Positions 55,222 through 63,030 of a stretch of DNA of 64,000 nt are shown piece after piece. How positions within the stretch are numbered: position 1 is the first letter of the stretch; the number at the start of each line of letters is the position of its first letter. Location: contig NZ_JAFCXL010000005.1 of the NCBI RefSeq assembly GCF_049898325.1, forward strand, positions 1 to 64,000. The letters run 5' to 3'. The notes under the pieces were generated by a model. That model was not told where the DNA came from. It saw only the letters and a list, made by a program, of their open reading frames with translations, and did no database searches. Position numbers and translations under genes: made by a program. This stretch comes from JAFCUW01 sp049898325. Its GTDB lineage: Bacteria > Pseudomonadota > Gammaproteobacteria > Burkholderiales > Burkholderiaceae_D.

Positions 55222-55845
55222 GTGGCACGTTATATCGGACCTAAAGCAAAATTGTCCCGCCGTGAAGGTACGGACCTGTTCCTCAAGAGCGCACGTCGCT
55301 CGCTCGATTCGAAATGCAAACTGGACGTCAAGCCAGGTCAGCACGGTGTCAAATCCGGCGCCCGCACCTCGGACTACGGTAACCAGCTGCGCGAAAAGCA
55401 AAAAGTCAAGCGCATGTACGGCATCCTCGAGCGTCAGTTCCGCCGCTACTTCGCTGAAGCTTCGCGTCGCAAGGGTAACACCGGCGAAACCCTGCTGCGT
55501 CTGCTGGAAGCGCGTCTCGACAACGTCTGCTACCGCATGGGCTTCGGTTCGACCCGCGCTGAAGCGCGCCAGTTGGTCAGCCACAAAGCGTTCACCGTGA
55601 ACGGCAACGTCGTCAACATCGCGTCGTACGCGGTCAAGACCGGCGACGTCATCGCTGTCCGTGAAAAAGCCAAAAAGCAAGTTCGTATCGTCGAAGCGCT
55701 GTCGCTGGCTGAACAGATCGGTATGCCGAGCTGGGTGTCGGTTGATGCGAAAAAAATGGAAGGCACCTTCCGTTCGTTCCCAGAACGTAACGAAATCGCC
55801 AACGACGTCAACGAAGCACTGATCGTCGAACTGTACTCGCGTTAA
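55222..55845 (+). CDS. rpsD: 30S ribosomal protein S4
   Basis: 207 residues from GTG 55222, with AAAGGAA nine bases upstream (MARYIGPKAKLSRREGTDLFLKSARR...). The S4 RNA-binding domain is MGFGSTRAEARQLVSHKAFTVNG. In E. coli S4 represses the alpha operon. A hairpin with short T tract separates it from rpoA. Confidence 0.99.
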   Translation: MARYIGPKAKLSRREGTDLFLKSARRSLDSKCKLDVKPGQHGVKSGARTSDYGNQLREKQKVKRMYGILERQFRRYFAEASRRKGNTGETLLRLLEARLDNVCYRMGFGSTRAEARQLVSHKAFTVNGNVVNIASYAVKTGDVIAVREKAKKQVRIVEALSLAEQIGMPSWVSVDAKKMEGTFRSFPERNEIANDVNEALIVELYSR

Positions 55846-55872
55846 TTCGTAGCATAGTTAGTCACGTTTCCC

Positions 55873-55899
55873 GCCCGCTCCATCTGGAGTGGGCGTTTT
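55873..55899 (+). terminator. hairpin with T tract between rpsD and rpoA
   Basis: GCCCGCTCC (55873-55881) pairs with GGAGTGGGC (55886-55894) with one G-T wobble, followed by GTTTT. It may be a partial terminator that lowers rpoA-rplQ transcription. Confidence 0.6.
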
Positions 55900-55958
55900 C
55901 ACTAATGCCATCAGCCTTATCGGCGTAACGAGCCGAGGGTATTGAAAAGGACATTTAC

Positions 55959-56936
55959 ATGCAAAACAGTTTGTTGAAGCCACGTATCATTGATGTTGAA
56001 GCCCTGGGCGCCGGTCATGCCAAGGTCACGATGGAGCCGTTCGAGCGTGGCTATGGCCACACGCTGGGCAATGCGCTGCGTCGCGTGCTGCTCTCGTCGA
56101 TGGTCGGCTACGCGCCAACCGAAGTGACCATCGCCGGTGTCGTGCACGAGTACTCGTCGCTCGACGGCGTGCAGGAAGACGTCGTCGACCTGCTGCTCAA
56201 CCTGAAGGGCGTGGTCTTCAAAGTGCACAACCGTGATGCCGTGACCTTGACCCTGAAAAAGGAAGGCGAAGGCGCCATCCTGGCCTCCGACATCGACCTG
56301 CCGCACGACGTCGAGCTGATCAACCCGGATCACGTGATTGCTCACCTGACCGCTGGTGGCAAGCTGGACATGCAGATCAAGGTCGAAAAAGGCCGTGGTT
56401 ATGTGCCCGGTAACGTCCGTCGCCTGTCGGAAGACACCAACAAGACGATCGGCCGCATCATCCTGGACGCGTCGTTCTCGCCAGTGCGCCGCGTGTCGTA
56501 CTTCGTTGAATCGGCCCGCGTCGAACAGCGTACCGACCTGGACAAGCTGATCATCAACATCGAAACCAACGGCGTCATCACGCCGGAAGAAGCGATCCGC
56601 CAGTCGGCCCGCGTCCTGGTGGACCAGTTGAATGTGTTCGCTGCCCTGGAAGGCACGGAAGCTGCCGCCGAAGCGCCATCGCGCGCGCCGCTGGTCGATC
56701 CGATCCTGCTGCGTCCAGTCGACGATCTGGAATTGACCGTGCGTTCGGCCAACTGCCTGAAAGCCGAAAACATTTACTACATCGGCGATCTGATCCAGCG
56801 TTCGGAAAACGAACTGCTCAAGACGCCAAACCTGGGCCGCAAGTCGCTCAACGAGATCAAGGAAGTGCTTGCATCGCGCGGCTTGACTCTGGGTATGAAA
56901 CTCGAGAACTGGCCACCTGCCGGTCTGGAGAAGTAA
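55959..56936 (+). CDS. rpoA: DNA-directed RNA polymerase alpha subunit
   Basis: 325 residues. The N-terminal dimerisation domain (FERGYGHTLGNALRRVLLSSMVG) is followed by a flexible linker (GTEAAAEAPSRAP) and the C-terminal domain ILLRPVDDLELTVRSANCLKAENI, with the Arg-Ser-Ala-Asn-Cys-Leu surface that contacts UP elements and activators. GAAAAGGACATTTAC precedes the ATG. Confidence 0.99.
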   Translation: MQNSLLKPRIIDVEALGAGHAKVTMEPFERGYGHTLGNALRRVLLSSMVGYAPTEVTIAGVVHEYSSLDGVQEDVVDLLLNLKGVVFKVHNRDAVTLTLKKEGEGAILASDIDLPHDVELINPDHVIAHLTAGGKLDMQIKVEKGRGYVPGNVRRLSEDTNKTIGRIILDASFSPVRRVSYFVESARVEQRTDLDKLIINIETNGVITPEEAIRQSARVLVDQLNVFAALEGTEAAAEAPSRAPLVDPILLRPVDDLELTVRSANCLKAENIYYIGDLIQRSENELLKTPNLGRKSLNEIKEVLASRGLTLGMKLENWPPAGLEK

Positions 56937-56997
56937 TTTGCAGCATCCCGGCCTGGCGTGTTGCCAGGCCGGCTATAACCCCCACTAACCGGTCCGC

Positions 56998-57020
56998 AAA
57001 TTATGCGCATTTGTGCATAA
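56998..57020. promoter_or_regulatory. shared palindromic element, copy 2
   Basis: AAATTATGCGC-attt-GTGCATAA in the rpoA-rplQ spacer, identical to the element at 27401-27423 outside the four central bases. It lies 40 bp before the rplQ start. Confidence 0.5.
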
Positions 57021-57059
57021 CTTGATCGAAGAACTGGAATAAAACCGAAAGGAATTACC

Positions 57060-57455
57060 ATGCGTCACCGTCACGGCCTTCGCAAGCTGAATCGTACTTC
57101 GTCCCACCGCCTCGCCATGCTGCGCAACATGACCGTTTCCCTGCTGCGTCATGAAGCCATCAAAACGACCCTGCCAAAAGCCAAGGAACTGCGCAAAGTA
57201 GTTGAGCCGATCCTGACGATGGGCAAGACCGACACCCTGGCCAACAAGCGTCTGGCTTTCTCGCGTCTGCGTGACCGCGAAATGGTCTTGAAGCTGTTCG
57301 CTGAACTGGGCCCACGCTACGCCAACCGTAATGGTGGCTACCTGCGTATCCTGAAAATGGGTTTCCGCGTCGGCGACAATGCACCGATGTGCTACGTTGA
57401 ACTGATGGACCGTCCTGACGTCTCCGACGTCGACGCTGCACCGACCGCCGAGTAA
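57060..57455 (+). CDS. rplQ: 50S ribosomal protein L17
   Basis: 131 residues (MRHRHGLRKLNRTSSHRLAMLRNM...). Last gene of the ribosomal supercluster. AAAGGAA lies ahead of the ATG and a strong terminator follows. Confidence 0.99.
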   Translation: MRHRHGLRKLNRTSSHRLAMLRNMTVSLLRHEAIKTTLPKAKELRKVVEPILTMGKTDTLANKRLAFSRLRDREMVLKLFAELGPRYANRNGGYLRILKMGFRVGDNAPMCYVELMDRPDVSDVDAAPTAE

Positions 57456-57477
57456 TCGACGTTCTGTCTCGTTGCAC

Positions 57478-57508
57478 AAAAATGCCGCTCGCATGAGCGG
57501 CATTTTTT
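57478..57508 (+). terminator. strong intrinsic terminator after rplQ
   Basis: A 13-bp perfect stem (57478-57490 with 57495-57507), a GCAT loop and a T6 run. The A run on the left makes it bidirectional, so it can also end the convergent cupin gene. Confidence 0.93.
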
Positions 57509-58004
57509 ATTTCGGCGCGCCATTCGCCGGCGCGGGTACCGTCGCCGGGTCGTCCGCCGCCCGCAGGTACACGCTGTCGAACGGGCCTTCGCCGCTCACT
57601 TGCAGCTCGGCCGGGCCGACGGTGTACGCGTAGTGGCGTACCCTGGGCGGCACCTGGTGAAAGGCGCCCGCTTTCAGGGCCCGTGCCGTTTTCTTGTCGA
57701 TCACGTCACCGATCCCCACGAACAGGGTTCCCCGCAGCACCGTGAGGGTCTCGCCACGGGGGTGAAAGTGGGGCGCCACCACGTAGGCGCCGGGCACCCG
57801 CAGGCGCAAGGTGTAGGGGCCGTCAGCGGCCGGGTCGCCCTGCAGCATCGCGAACGTGGCGCCGCGCGGCAAGCTCGGTGGAGCCGGCAGCCAGACCAGG
57901 CCATCGGCATCGAGAAACACCGGCTCGCGCGTGGACAAGGCCGACGCGGGCCAGGCGGCGGCCAGCAGGGTCAGCACGATGGTGCGGGTGAAAGAGCGTT
58001 GCAT
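57507..58004 (-). CDS. exported cupin-domain protein
   Basis: 165 residues from ATG 58004 (AGGAG five bases upstream). Signal peptide (RTIVLTLLAAAWPASAL-S), then a small cupin barrel: APHFHPRGETLTVLRGTLFVGIGD carries the HxH...E metal site of motif 1 and RVRHYAYT fits motif 2. Likely a periplasmic metal-binding protein or small oxygenase of unknown substrate. It converges on rplQ. Confidence 0.8.
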   Translation of the reverse strand: MQRSFTRTIVLTLLAAAWPASALSTREPVFLDADGLVWLPAPPSLPRGATFAMLQGDPAADGPYTLRLRVPGAYVVAPHFHPRGETLTVLRGTLFVGIGDVIDKKTARALKAGAFHQVPPRVRHYAYTVGPAELQVSGEGPFDSVYLRAADDPATVPAPANGAPK

Positions 58005-58240
58005 GCGATCTCCTGGCTGGCCCACGTGGGTATTTCAGCGTTGTCGGCACCGTCACTTTCATCATAGCCAATGGGGGGCGCAGGTCAATGTGAGATACCG
58101 CGGGTTATAATTCACTTTGACAATAGCGGTGGGCGCAAGGGCTGTGCGCCACGCCACGAACAGCGATTTTCTAGAGGGTGTGACACGGTGGATACAAGGG
58201 CGGACAAGCGGGCAAGGGCGATAACGAAAGGCATGCGGGC

Positions 58241-59587
58241 ATGAACGAACGCATCCTGTCGGTCGCCGTGACCAGCGACTTCGACGTGATTGCCGCGCGC
58301 CAGCGCGCCCGCCAGATCGCTCAGGCCTGCGGCTTCACCGCGCTCGATCAGGCGCGCATTGGCACGGTGGTGTCTGAACTGGCCCGCAATATTTTTAATT
58401 ATGTGGGCGCCGGCACCGTCTCGTTCGCCATTGCCGGCCAGGCCGCGCCCCAGCAGTTATTGATCACGCTGGAAGACCACGGGCGCGGCATCGTCGACCT
58501 CGACCTGATCCTGGCCGGTGGCTACCGCTCCAGCACGGGGTTGGGGCTGGGCATCCTGTCGGCGCGCCGCCTGATGGACCACTTCGATATCGCCAGCGGC
58601 AGCGGCGGCACCAGGATCACCGTGGGCCGCCAGTTTCCCGCCCAGGCGCCCCTGATCAGCGTGGCCGACTTCGGTGCCATTGTCGGGAAATTCGATGCCC
58701 TGCCCACCAACGCGGCCCTGTCGGAAGCGCGCCACCAGAACCGCGAGCTGACCGACGCCCTCGACGCCTTGCAGGCGCGGCAAGATGATTTATTGCTGGC
58801 GACGACGCGCCTGGAAGACACCAACCGGCGCATCGAGGCCCTCAATGCCCTGCTCGACGACAAGGCCGCCGCCCTGCAGCGGGCCGACCGCAGCAAGGAC
58901 GAATTTCTCGCCATTCTCAGCCACGAGCTGCGCGGCCCCCTGTCGGCTGCCGGCATGGCCGCCCAGTTGCTGCAATCGAAAATCGTCACCCCCGCGCGCG
59001 TGACCCAGATGGGCGAGTTGATCACGCGCCAGGTGGTGCACATGAGCAAACTGGTCGAGGACCTGCTCGACGTCTCGCGCGTGAGCCGCGGGTTGGTACA
59101 GATCGACAAGGGGCCAGTCGAGCTGCACGAGGTGGTGGCTGCGGCGGTCGAGCAGGTGCAGTCGGCCGCCAACCTGAAACACCATCAGATCGTCCAGCGC
59201 CTGGGCCGGGTGCGCCTGCTGGTACTGGGCGACCGCACGCGACTGGTGCAAATTGTCAGTAATCTGCTGACCAATTCGATCCGCTACACGGACGACGGCG
59301 GTGGCATCGAAATTCGCCTGGAAACGCGCGGCGTGATGGCGGCGCTGTGCGTGGTCGACAACGGCAGTGGCATCGGGCCGGACCTGATGCCGCGCCTGTT
59401 TGACCTGTACGTGCAGGCCGAGCGCTCGTCTGACCGCACCGGTGGCGGGCTCGGCCTGGGGCTGGCCCTGGTCAAGAACCTGGTCGAGGCGCACGAGGGC
59501 ACCGTCACCGCCGACAGCGCCGGCGAAGGCCACGGCAGCACCTTCACGGTCTGCCTGCCCCTGTACCTGGAGCGGCGCGCGCACTGA
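58241..59587 (+). CDS. RsbT-like ATPase domain fused to a sensor histidine kinase
   Basis: 448 residues, no membrane segment. Residues 1-135 form a complete GHKL ATPase of the RsbT/RsbW anti-sigma kinase type: N-box VVSELARNIFNY (E46, N50), EDHGRGI (79-84) and STGLGLGI (98-105). A coiled region (about 160-218) links it to a classical HisKA domain (FLAILSHELRGPL, H228) and a second ATPase domain (NLLTNSIRYTD, DNGSGIGP, GGGLGLGLALV). Two ATPase domains in one soluble kinase suggest that partner-switch (serine kinase) and histidine kinase signalling are joined. No stressosome gene or response regulator is adjacent. Start supported by AAAGGC and the conserved N-terminus. Confidence 0.85.
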   Translation: MNERILSVAVTSDFDVIAARQRARQIAQACGFTALDQARIGTVVSELARNIFNYVGAGTVSFAIAGQAAPQQLLITLEDHGRGIVDLDLILAGGYRSSTGLGLGILSARRLMDHFDIASGSGGTRITVGRQFPAQAPLISVADFGAIVGKFDALPTNAALSEARHQNRELTDALDALQARQDDLLLATTRLEDTNRRIEALNALLDDKAAALQRADRSKDEFLAILSHELRGPLSAAGMAAQLLQSKIVTPARVTQMGELITRQVVHMSKLVEDLLDVSRVSRGLVQIDKGPVELHEVVAAAVEQVQSAANLKHHQIVQRLGRVRLLVLGDRTRLVQIVSNLLTNSIRYTDDGGGIEIRLETRGVMAALCVVDNGSGIGPDLMPRLFDLYVQAERSSDRTGGGLGLGLALVKNLVEAHEGTVTADSAGEGHGSTFTVCLPLYLERRAH

Positions 59588-59671
59588 TCGTGCCGTTGTC
59601 GGCAGCGCGGGCAAACAATGGTCGGCTCGGTGTAAGATGCACGCTGCCGAAGTTCTCCCACCAGGATCATC

Positions 59672-61468
59672 ATGTTTCAAGCGTTGCCCCGTCTGTTCGC
59701 CTTTTTATTGCTGATGTGGGGAACGCTGCTGGGCGCCCAGGCGGCCGATGATTATCTGCCACCCGAACAAGCATTCAAATTTTCCGCCCGCATGCAGGAC
59801 GGCAGCCATGTCGCCGTCACCTATGAAATTGCCGACGGCTACTATATGTACCGCGAGCGTTTCAAATTCGGCGCCGACGGCGCCACCGTGGGCGAGCCGG
59901 TATTCCCCGCCGGTAAAGTCAAGTTCGACGACACGTTTCAAAAGAACGTGGAAACCTACCGCACATCGGTCACCATCGTCCTGCCCGTCAACGCACCGGG
60001 CCTGTTCACGATTACTGCCCAGTCGCAAGGCTGCGCCGACGCCGGCTTGTGCTACGCCCCCCAGGACGCCAGCGCCCGCCTGATGGGCAACAGCACGGCC
60101 AGCACCGCCCCCCCGGCGCTGGCCACCACGCCCGCCGCCAGCCTGGCGCCTGCGCCGGTCATGCCCGCAGCGAGCGTGCCCGCCGCCGGGGCGAGCGTGG
60201 CCACCTCGGAGCTGGGCAGCATCGCCCTGGTACTGGGCGGCGGCCAGTTGCTGGCCATCGTCCCCGCCTTCTTTTTACTGGGCCTGGGCCTGGCATTTAC
60301 CCCGTGCGTGCTGCCGATGGTGCCGATCCTGTCGTCGATCATCGTCGGCGAGGGCGCCCACATCGCGCGCGGCCGCGGCCTGCTGCTGTCGGTGGCGTAT
60401 GCGCTGGGCATGGCGATCGTCTACACGGCGCTGGGCGTGGCGGCGGGCCTGGCCGGCGAAGGCCTGGCCGCCGCCCTGCAAAATCCCTGGGTGCTGGGCG
60501 CCTTCGGCCTGTTGATCGTGCTGATGTCGCTGTCGATGTTCGGCCTGTACGAACTGCAGATGCCCAGCGCGCTGCAAAGCCGCCTGGCCGGCGCCTCCGG
60601 CAAGCAAAAGTCGGGCAAGCTCGGCGGTGTGTTCGTCATGGGCGCCATTTCCGCCCTGATCGTCGGCCCCTGCGTGGCCGCGCCACTGGCCGGCGCGCTG
60701 GTCTACATCAGCCAGTCGCGCGACGTGTTCATTGGCGGCGCCGCCCTGTTTTCGATGGCCATCGGCATGAGCATTCCCCTGCTGCTGGTGGGCGTGTCGG
60801 CCGGCTCGCTGCTGCCCAAGGCCGGCCGCTGGATGGAAGCGGTCAAGCGCTTCTTCGGCGTGCTGATGCTGGCCATGGCGATCTGGCTGGTCTCGCCCGT
60901 GCTGCCGCCCATGGTGCAGATGCTGGCCTGGGCCGCCTTGCTGCTCGGCTACGGCTTTTATCTGATGCGCCTGAGCGGCCAATGGTCGGCCAATGCCTTC
61001 GGCGCCGCGCTGGCGGTGCTGGGCATCCTGCAACTGATCGGCGCCGCCAGCGGCGGCCGCGATGCGCTCGCGCCCCTGTCGCACCTGGCCGCGGCCGGCC
61101 ATGCGCAGACGGGCCTGCAATTTACCCGCGTCAAGACCGTCGCCCAGCTCGACGCCGCCCTGGCCCAGGCCGGCGGCAAGACCGCCATGCTCGATTTTTA
61201 TGCCGACTGGTGTGTCTCGTGCAAGGAAATGGAAAAATTGACTTTTGTCGCGCCCCAAGTCAAGGCGCGCCTGGCCGATAGCGTGCTGCTGCAGGTGGAC
61301 GTCACCGCCAATGACGAGGCCGACAAAGCCATGCTCAAGCGCTTCAATTTGTTCGGGCCGCCAGGCATCATCCTGTTCGACAAGACGGGCCAGGAAATTG
61401 CCGACAGCCGCGTCATCGGCTACCAGGACGCCGCCAAGTTCAGTACCTCGCTGGCAAAGCTGCGCTGA
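59672..61468 (+). CDS. dsbD: thiol:disulfide interchange protein DsbD
   Basis: 598 residues in the three-domain layout. A signal peptide leads to the periplasmic alpha domain (CADAGLCYAPQ holds its redox Cys pair). An Ala/Pro linker precedes eight membrane helices with the paired cysteines in FTPCVLPM and VGPCVAAPL. The C-terminal thioredoxin domain has the active site DWCVSCKEME. It carries electrons from cytoplasmic thioredoxin to periplasmic DsbC and cytochrome c maturation partners. AGGATC lies ahead of the ATG. Confidence 0.95.
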   Translation: MFQALPRLFAFLLLMWGTLLGAQAADDYLPPEQAFKFSARMQDGSHVAVTYEIADGYYMYRERFKFGADGATVGEPVFPAGKVKFDDTFQKNVETYRTSVTIVLPVNAPGLFTITAQSQGCADAGLCYAPQDASARLMGNSTASTAPPALATTPAASLAPAPVMPAASVPAAGASVATSELGSIALVLGGGQLLAIVPAFFLLGLGLAFTPCVLPMVPILSSIIVGEGAHIARGRGLLLSVAYALGMAIVYTALGVAAGLAGEGLAAALQNPWVLGAFGLLIVLMSLSMFGLYELQMPSALQSRLAGASGKQKSGKLGGVFVMGAISALIVGPCVAAPLAGALVYISQSRDVFIGGAALFSMAIGMSIPLLLVGVSAGSLLPKAGRWMEAVKRFFGVLMLAMAIWLVSPVLPPMVQMLAWAALLLGYGFYLMRLSGQWSANAFGAALAVLGILQLIGAASGGRDALAPLSHLAAAGHAQTGLQFTRVKTVAQLDAALAQAGGKTAMLDFYADWCVSCKEMEKLTFVAPQVKARLADSVLLQVDVTANDEADKAMLKRFNLFGPPGIILFDKTGQEIADSRVIGYQDAAKFSTSLAKLR

Positions 61469-61498
61469 GCCGCCGTTGACGGCAGGCGTGCAGAGATG

Positions 61499-61519
61499 AA
61501 AAAGGGAGCCGAAGCTCCC
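61499..61519 (-). terminator. intrinsic terminator of the Spy-like gene
   Basis: On the - strand GGGAGC-TTCG-GCTCCC is followed by TTTTT: a 6-bp stem with the very stable UUCG tetraloop. It lies 26 bp past the stop of the Spy-like gene. Confidence 0.85.
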
Positions 61520-61545
61520 CTGGTCGAGACGGGCCGATCGGCAGC

Positions 61546-62094
61546 TTAGCCGCGCGGTGGCGGGCCGCCCTGGGGGCCGCCATGAGGTCCACCCTGGGGG
61601 CCACCATGGTGGCCGCCATGACCCCGATGGCCGCCACGGCCACCGGGGCCTTCCAGGCCGTGTTCATCGAAAATTTTCTTTTGCGCCGGCGTCAGCACGG
61701 AATAAAAGGTGTTCAGGGCGCCCACGGACGACTTCATTTTCGCCAGGTGCTGTTCGCCCATGGTGATCATTTTTTCCAGGCGCTGGGGGGCGCTCAGGGT
61801 TTTCCAGCCGGCGCCGTCGGCGGCCGGGCGCAACAGGTCGCCGCTGGGCTTGATGGCGGCCTGGTAAGCGCTCCAGGCTGCTTCCTGGCCGCCCGTCAGT
61901 TGCAGCAGATCGTGCAGTTTGGCCTGGCGACGGGCCCAGTGCTCGCCCATCCTGGCGGCCCGTTGTTCGGGCGTCATGGCGTGGCCGGGACGGCCTTCCG
62001 GCGCCGCCGGGGTCTGCGCCTGCACGGCGAAGGCGCTGCTGCCCATGCCGAGGACGGCGAGGGCGATCACGAGGTGTTTGCGGACGGTGTTCAT
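61546..62094 (-). CDS. Spy/CpxP-family periplasmic protein with Gly/His-rich tail
   Basis: 182 residues with a signal peptide (cleavage near VQAQ) and an all-helical body with LTxxQ-type repeats (LTGGQEAAWSAY, LTPAQKKIFDEHGL). The last 33 residues alternate Gly, His, Pro and Gln (GHRGHGGHHGGPQGG...), a likely metal-binding tail absent from E. coli Spy. The family acts as periplasmic chaperone or stress-signal damper. It is divergent from an OmpR-type regulator and sensor kinase, the usual setting of such feedback proteins. The AGGAG group just before the ATG (TTTGAGC... on + strand) serves as Shine-Dalgarno. Confidence 0.88.
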   Translation of the reverse strand: MNTVRKHLVIALAVLGMGSSAFAVQAQTPAAPEGRPGHAMTPEQRAARMGEHWARRQAKLHDLLQLTGGQEAAWSAYQAAIKPSGDLLRPAADGAGWKTLSAPQRLEKMITMGEQHLAKMKSSVGALNTFYSVLTPAQKKIFDEHGLEGPGGRGGHRGHGGHHGGPQGGPHGGPQGGPPPRG

Positions 62095-62209
62095 GGTGGC
62101 TCCTTTGAGCGTGAAATAAACTGCGGTGAAGTGCGGTGCATCGCGAGGACGCCTTGCACACAGTCCATCATGACGAGCGCGTGTAACATTGGCGTGTCCG
62201 CCAGCTCGT

Positions 62210-62262
62210 ACTTTGTATCAATATGTTTCGTCCCAGTGTGTATACACATGGCGATACAAAGT
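62210..62262. promoter_or_regulatory. dyad elements in the divergent spy-like/regulator region
   Basis: ACTTTGTATC (62210-62219) and GATACAAAGT (62253-62262) are exact inverted complements. Between them lies the palindrome TGTGTATACACA (62237-62248). They are candidate operators for the adjacent response regulator acting on both divergent units. Confidence 0.55.
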
Positions 62263-62301
62263 CGCTGTGCAGCGGGGGGATAAGTGGGGATAATTCGCCG
62301 T

Positions 62302-63030
62302 ATGGATACTCCTTCTACCATCTTGATCGTCGACGACGATCGCGATATCCGCTCCCTGCTGGCCGAATATCTCGAGACGAACGGCTACCGCGCGCTGGTC
62401 GCGGCCGACGGCACGGCCATGTGGAAAGTGCTCGACGAAGCGCGCCCCGACCTGCTGGTGCTCGACTTGAACCTGCCCGGCGACGACGGCCTGACCCTGT
62501 GCCGCAAGCTGCGCGCGCACTCGAGCCTGCCAGTGATCATGCTGACCGCCCGCGGCGAGCCGCTCGACCGCATCCTGGGGCTGGAAATGGGCGCCGACGA
62601 TTACTTGCCCAAGCCCTTCGAGCCTCGCGAACTGCTCGCGCGCATCCGCAGCGTGCTGCGCCGCAGCCACGCGATGCCGTCCAACACGCCGTCTGACAAC
62701 GCCCAGCAGATGAAGTTCGCTGGCTGGACGCTGGACCTGACGGCACGCCACCTGCTCAACCCGGACGGCCTGGTGATCATGCTGTCGGGCGCCGAGTTCC
62801 GCCTGTTGCGGGTGTTTCTCGAGCACCCCAACCGCGTGCTCAACCGCGATCAATTGTTAAACCTGACCCAGGGCCGCGACGCCGATCCCTTCGACCGCTC
62901 GATCGACATCCAGATCAGCCGCTTGCGGCAAAAGCTGGGCGAGGATGCGCGCCTGCCGCAAATCATTAAAACCGTGCGCAACGGCGGCTACGTGCTGGCC
63001 GGCCAGGTGACCGTGGAGCCGCAGGCATGA
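62302..63030 (+). CDS. OmpR-family response regulator
   Basis: 242 residues from ATG 62302; GTG 62284, preceded by a G-rich stretch, would add six. Receiver domain with acidic pocket DDD and phospho-acceptor Asp in LLVLDLNLPGDDG, Lys in YLPKPFEPREL, then a winged helix (LSGAEFRLLRVFLEHPNRVLNRDQLLNLTQGRDADPFDRSIDIQISRLRQKLG, read in parts). It probably controls the divergent Spy-like gene and itself. Its stop overlaps the kinase start by 4 bp. Confidence 0.93.
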   Translation: MDTPSTILIVDDDRDIRSLLAEYLETNGYRALVAADGTAMWKVLDEARPDLLVLDLNLPGDDGLTLCRKLRAHSSLPVIMLTARGEPLDRILGLEMGADDYLPKPFEPRELLARIRSVLRRSHAMPSNTPSDNAQQMKFAGWTLDLTARHLLNPDGLVIMLSGAEFRLLRVFLEHPNRVLNRDQLLNLTQGRDADPFDRSIDIQISRLRQKLGEDARLPQIIKTVRNGGYVLAGQVTVEPQA

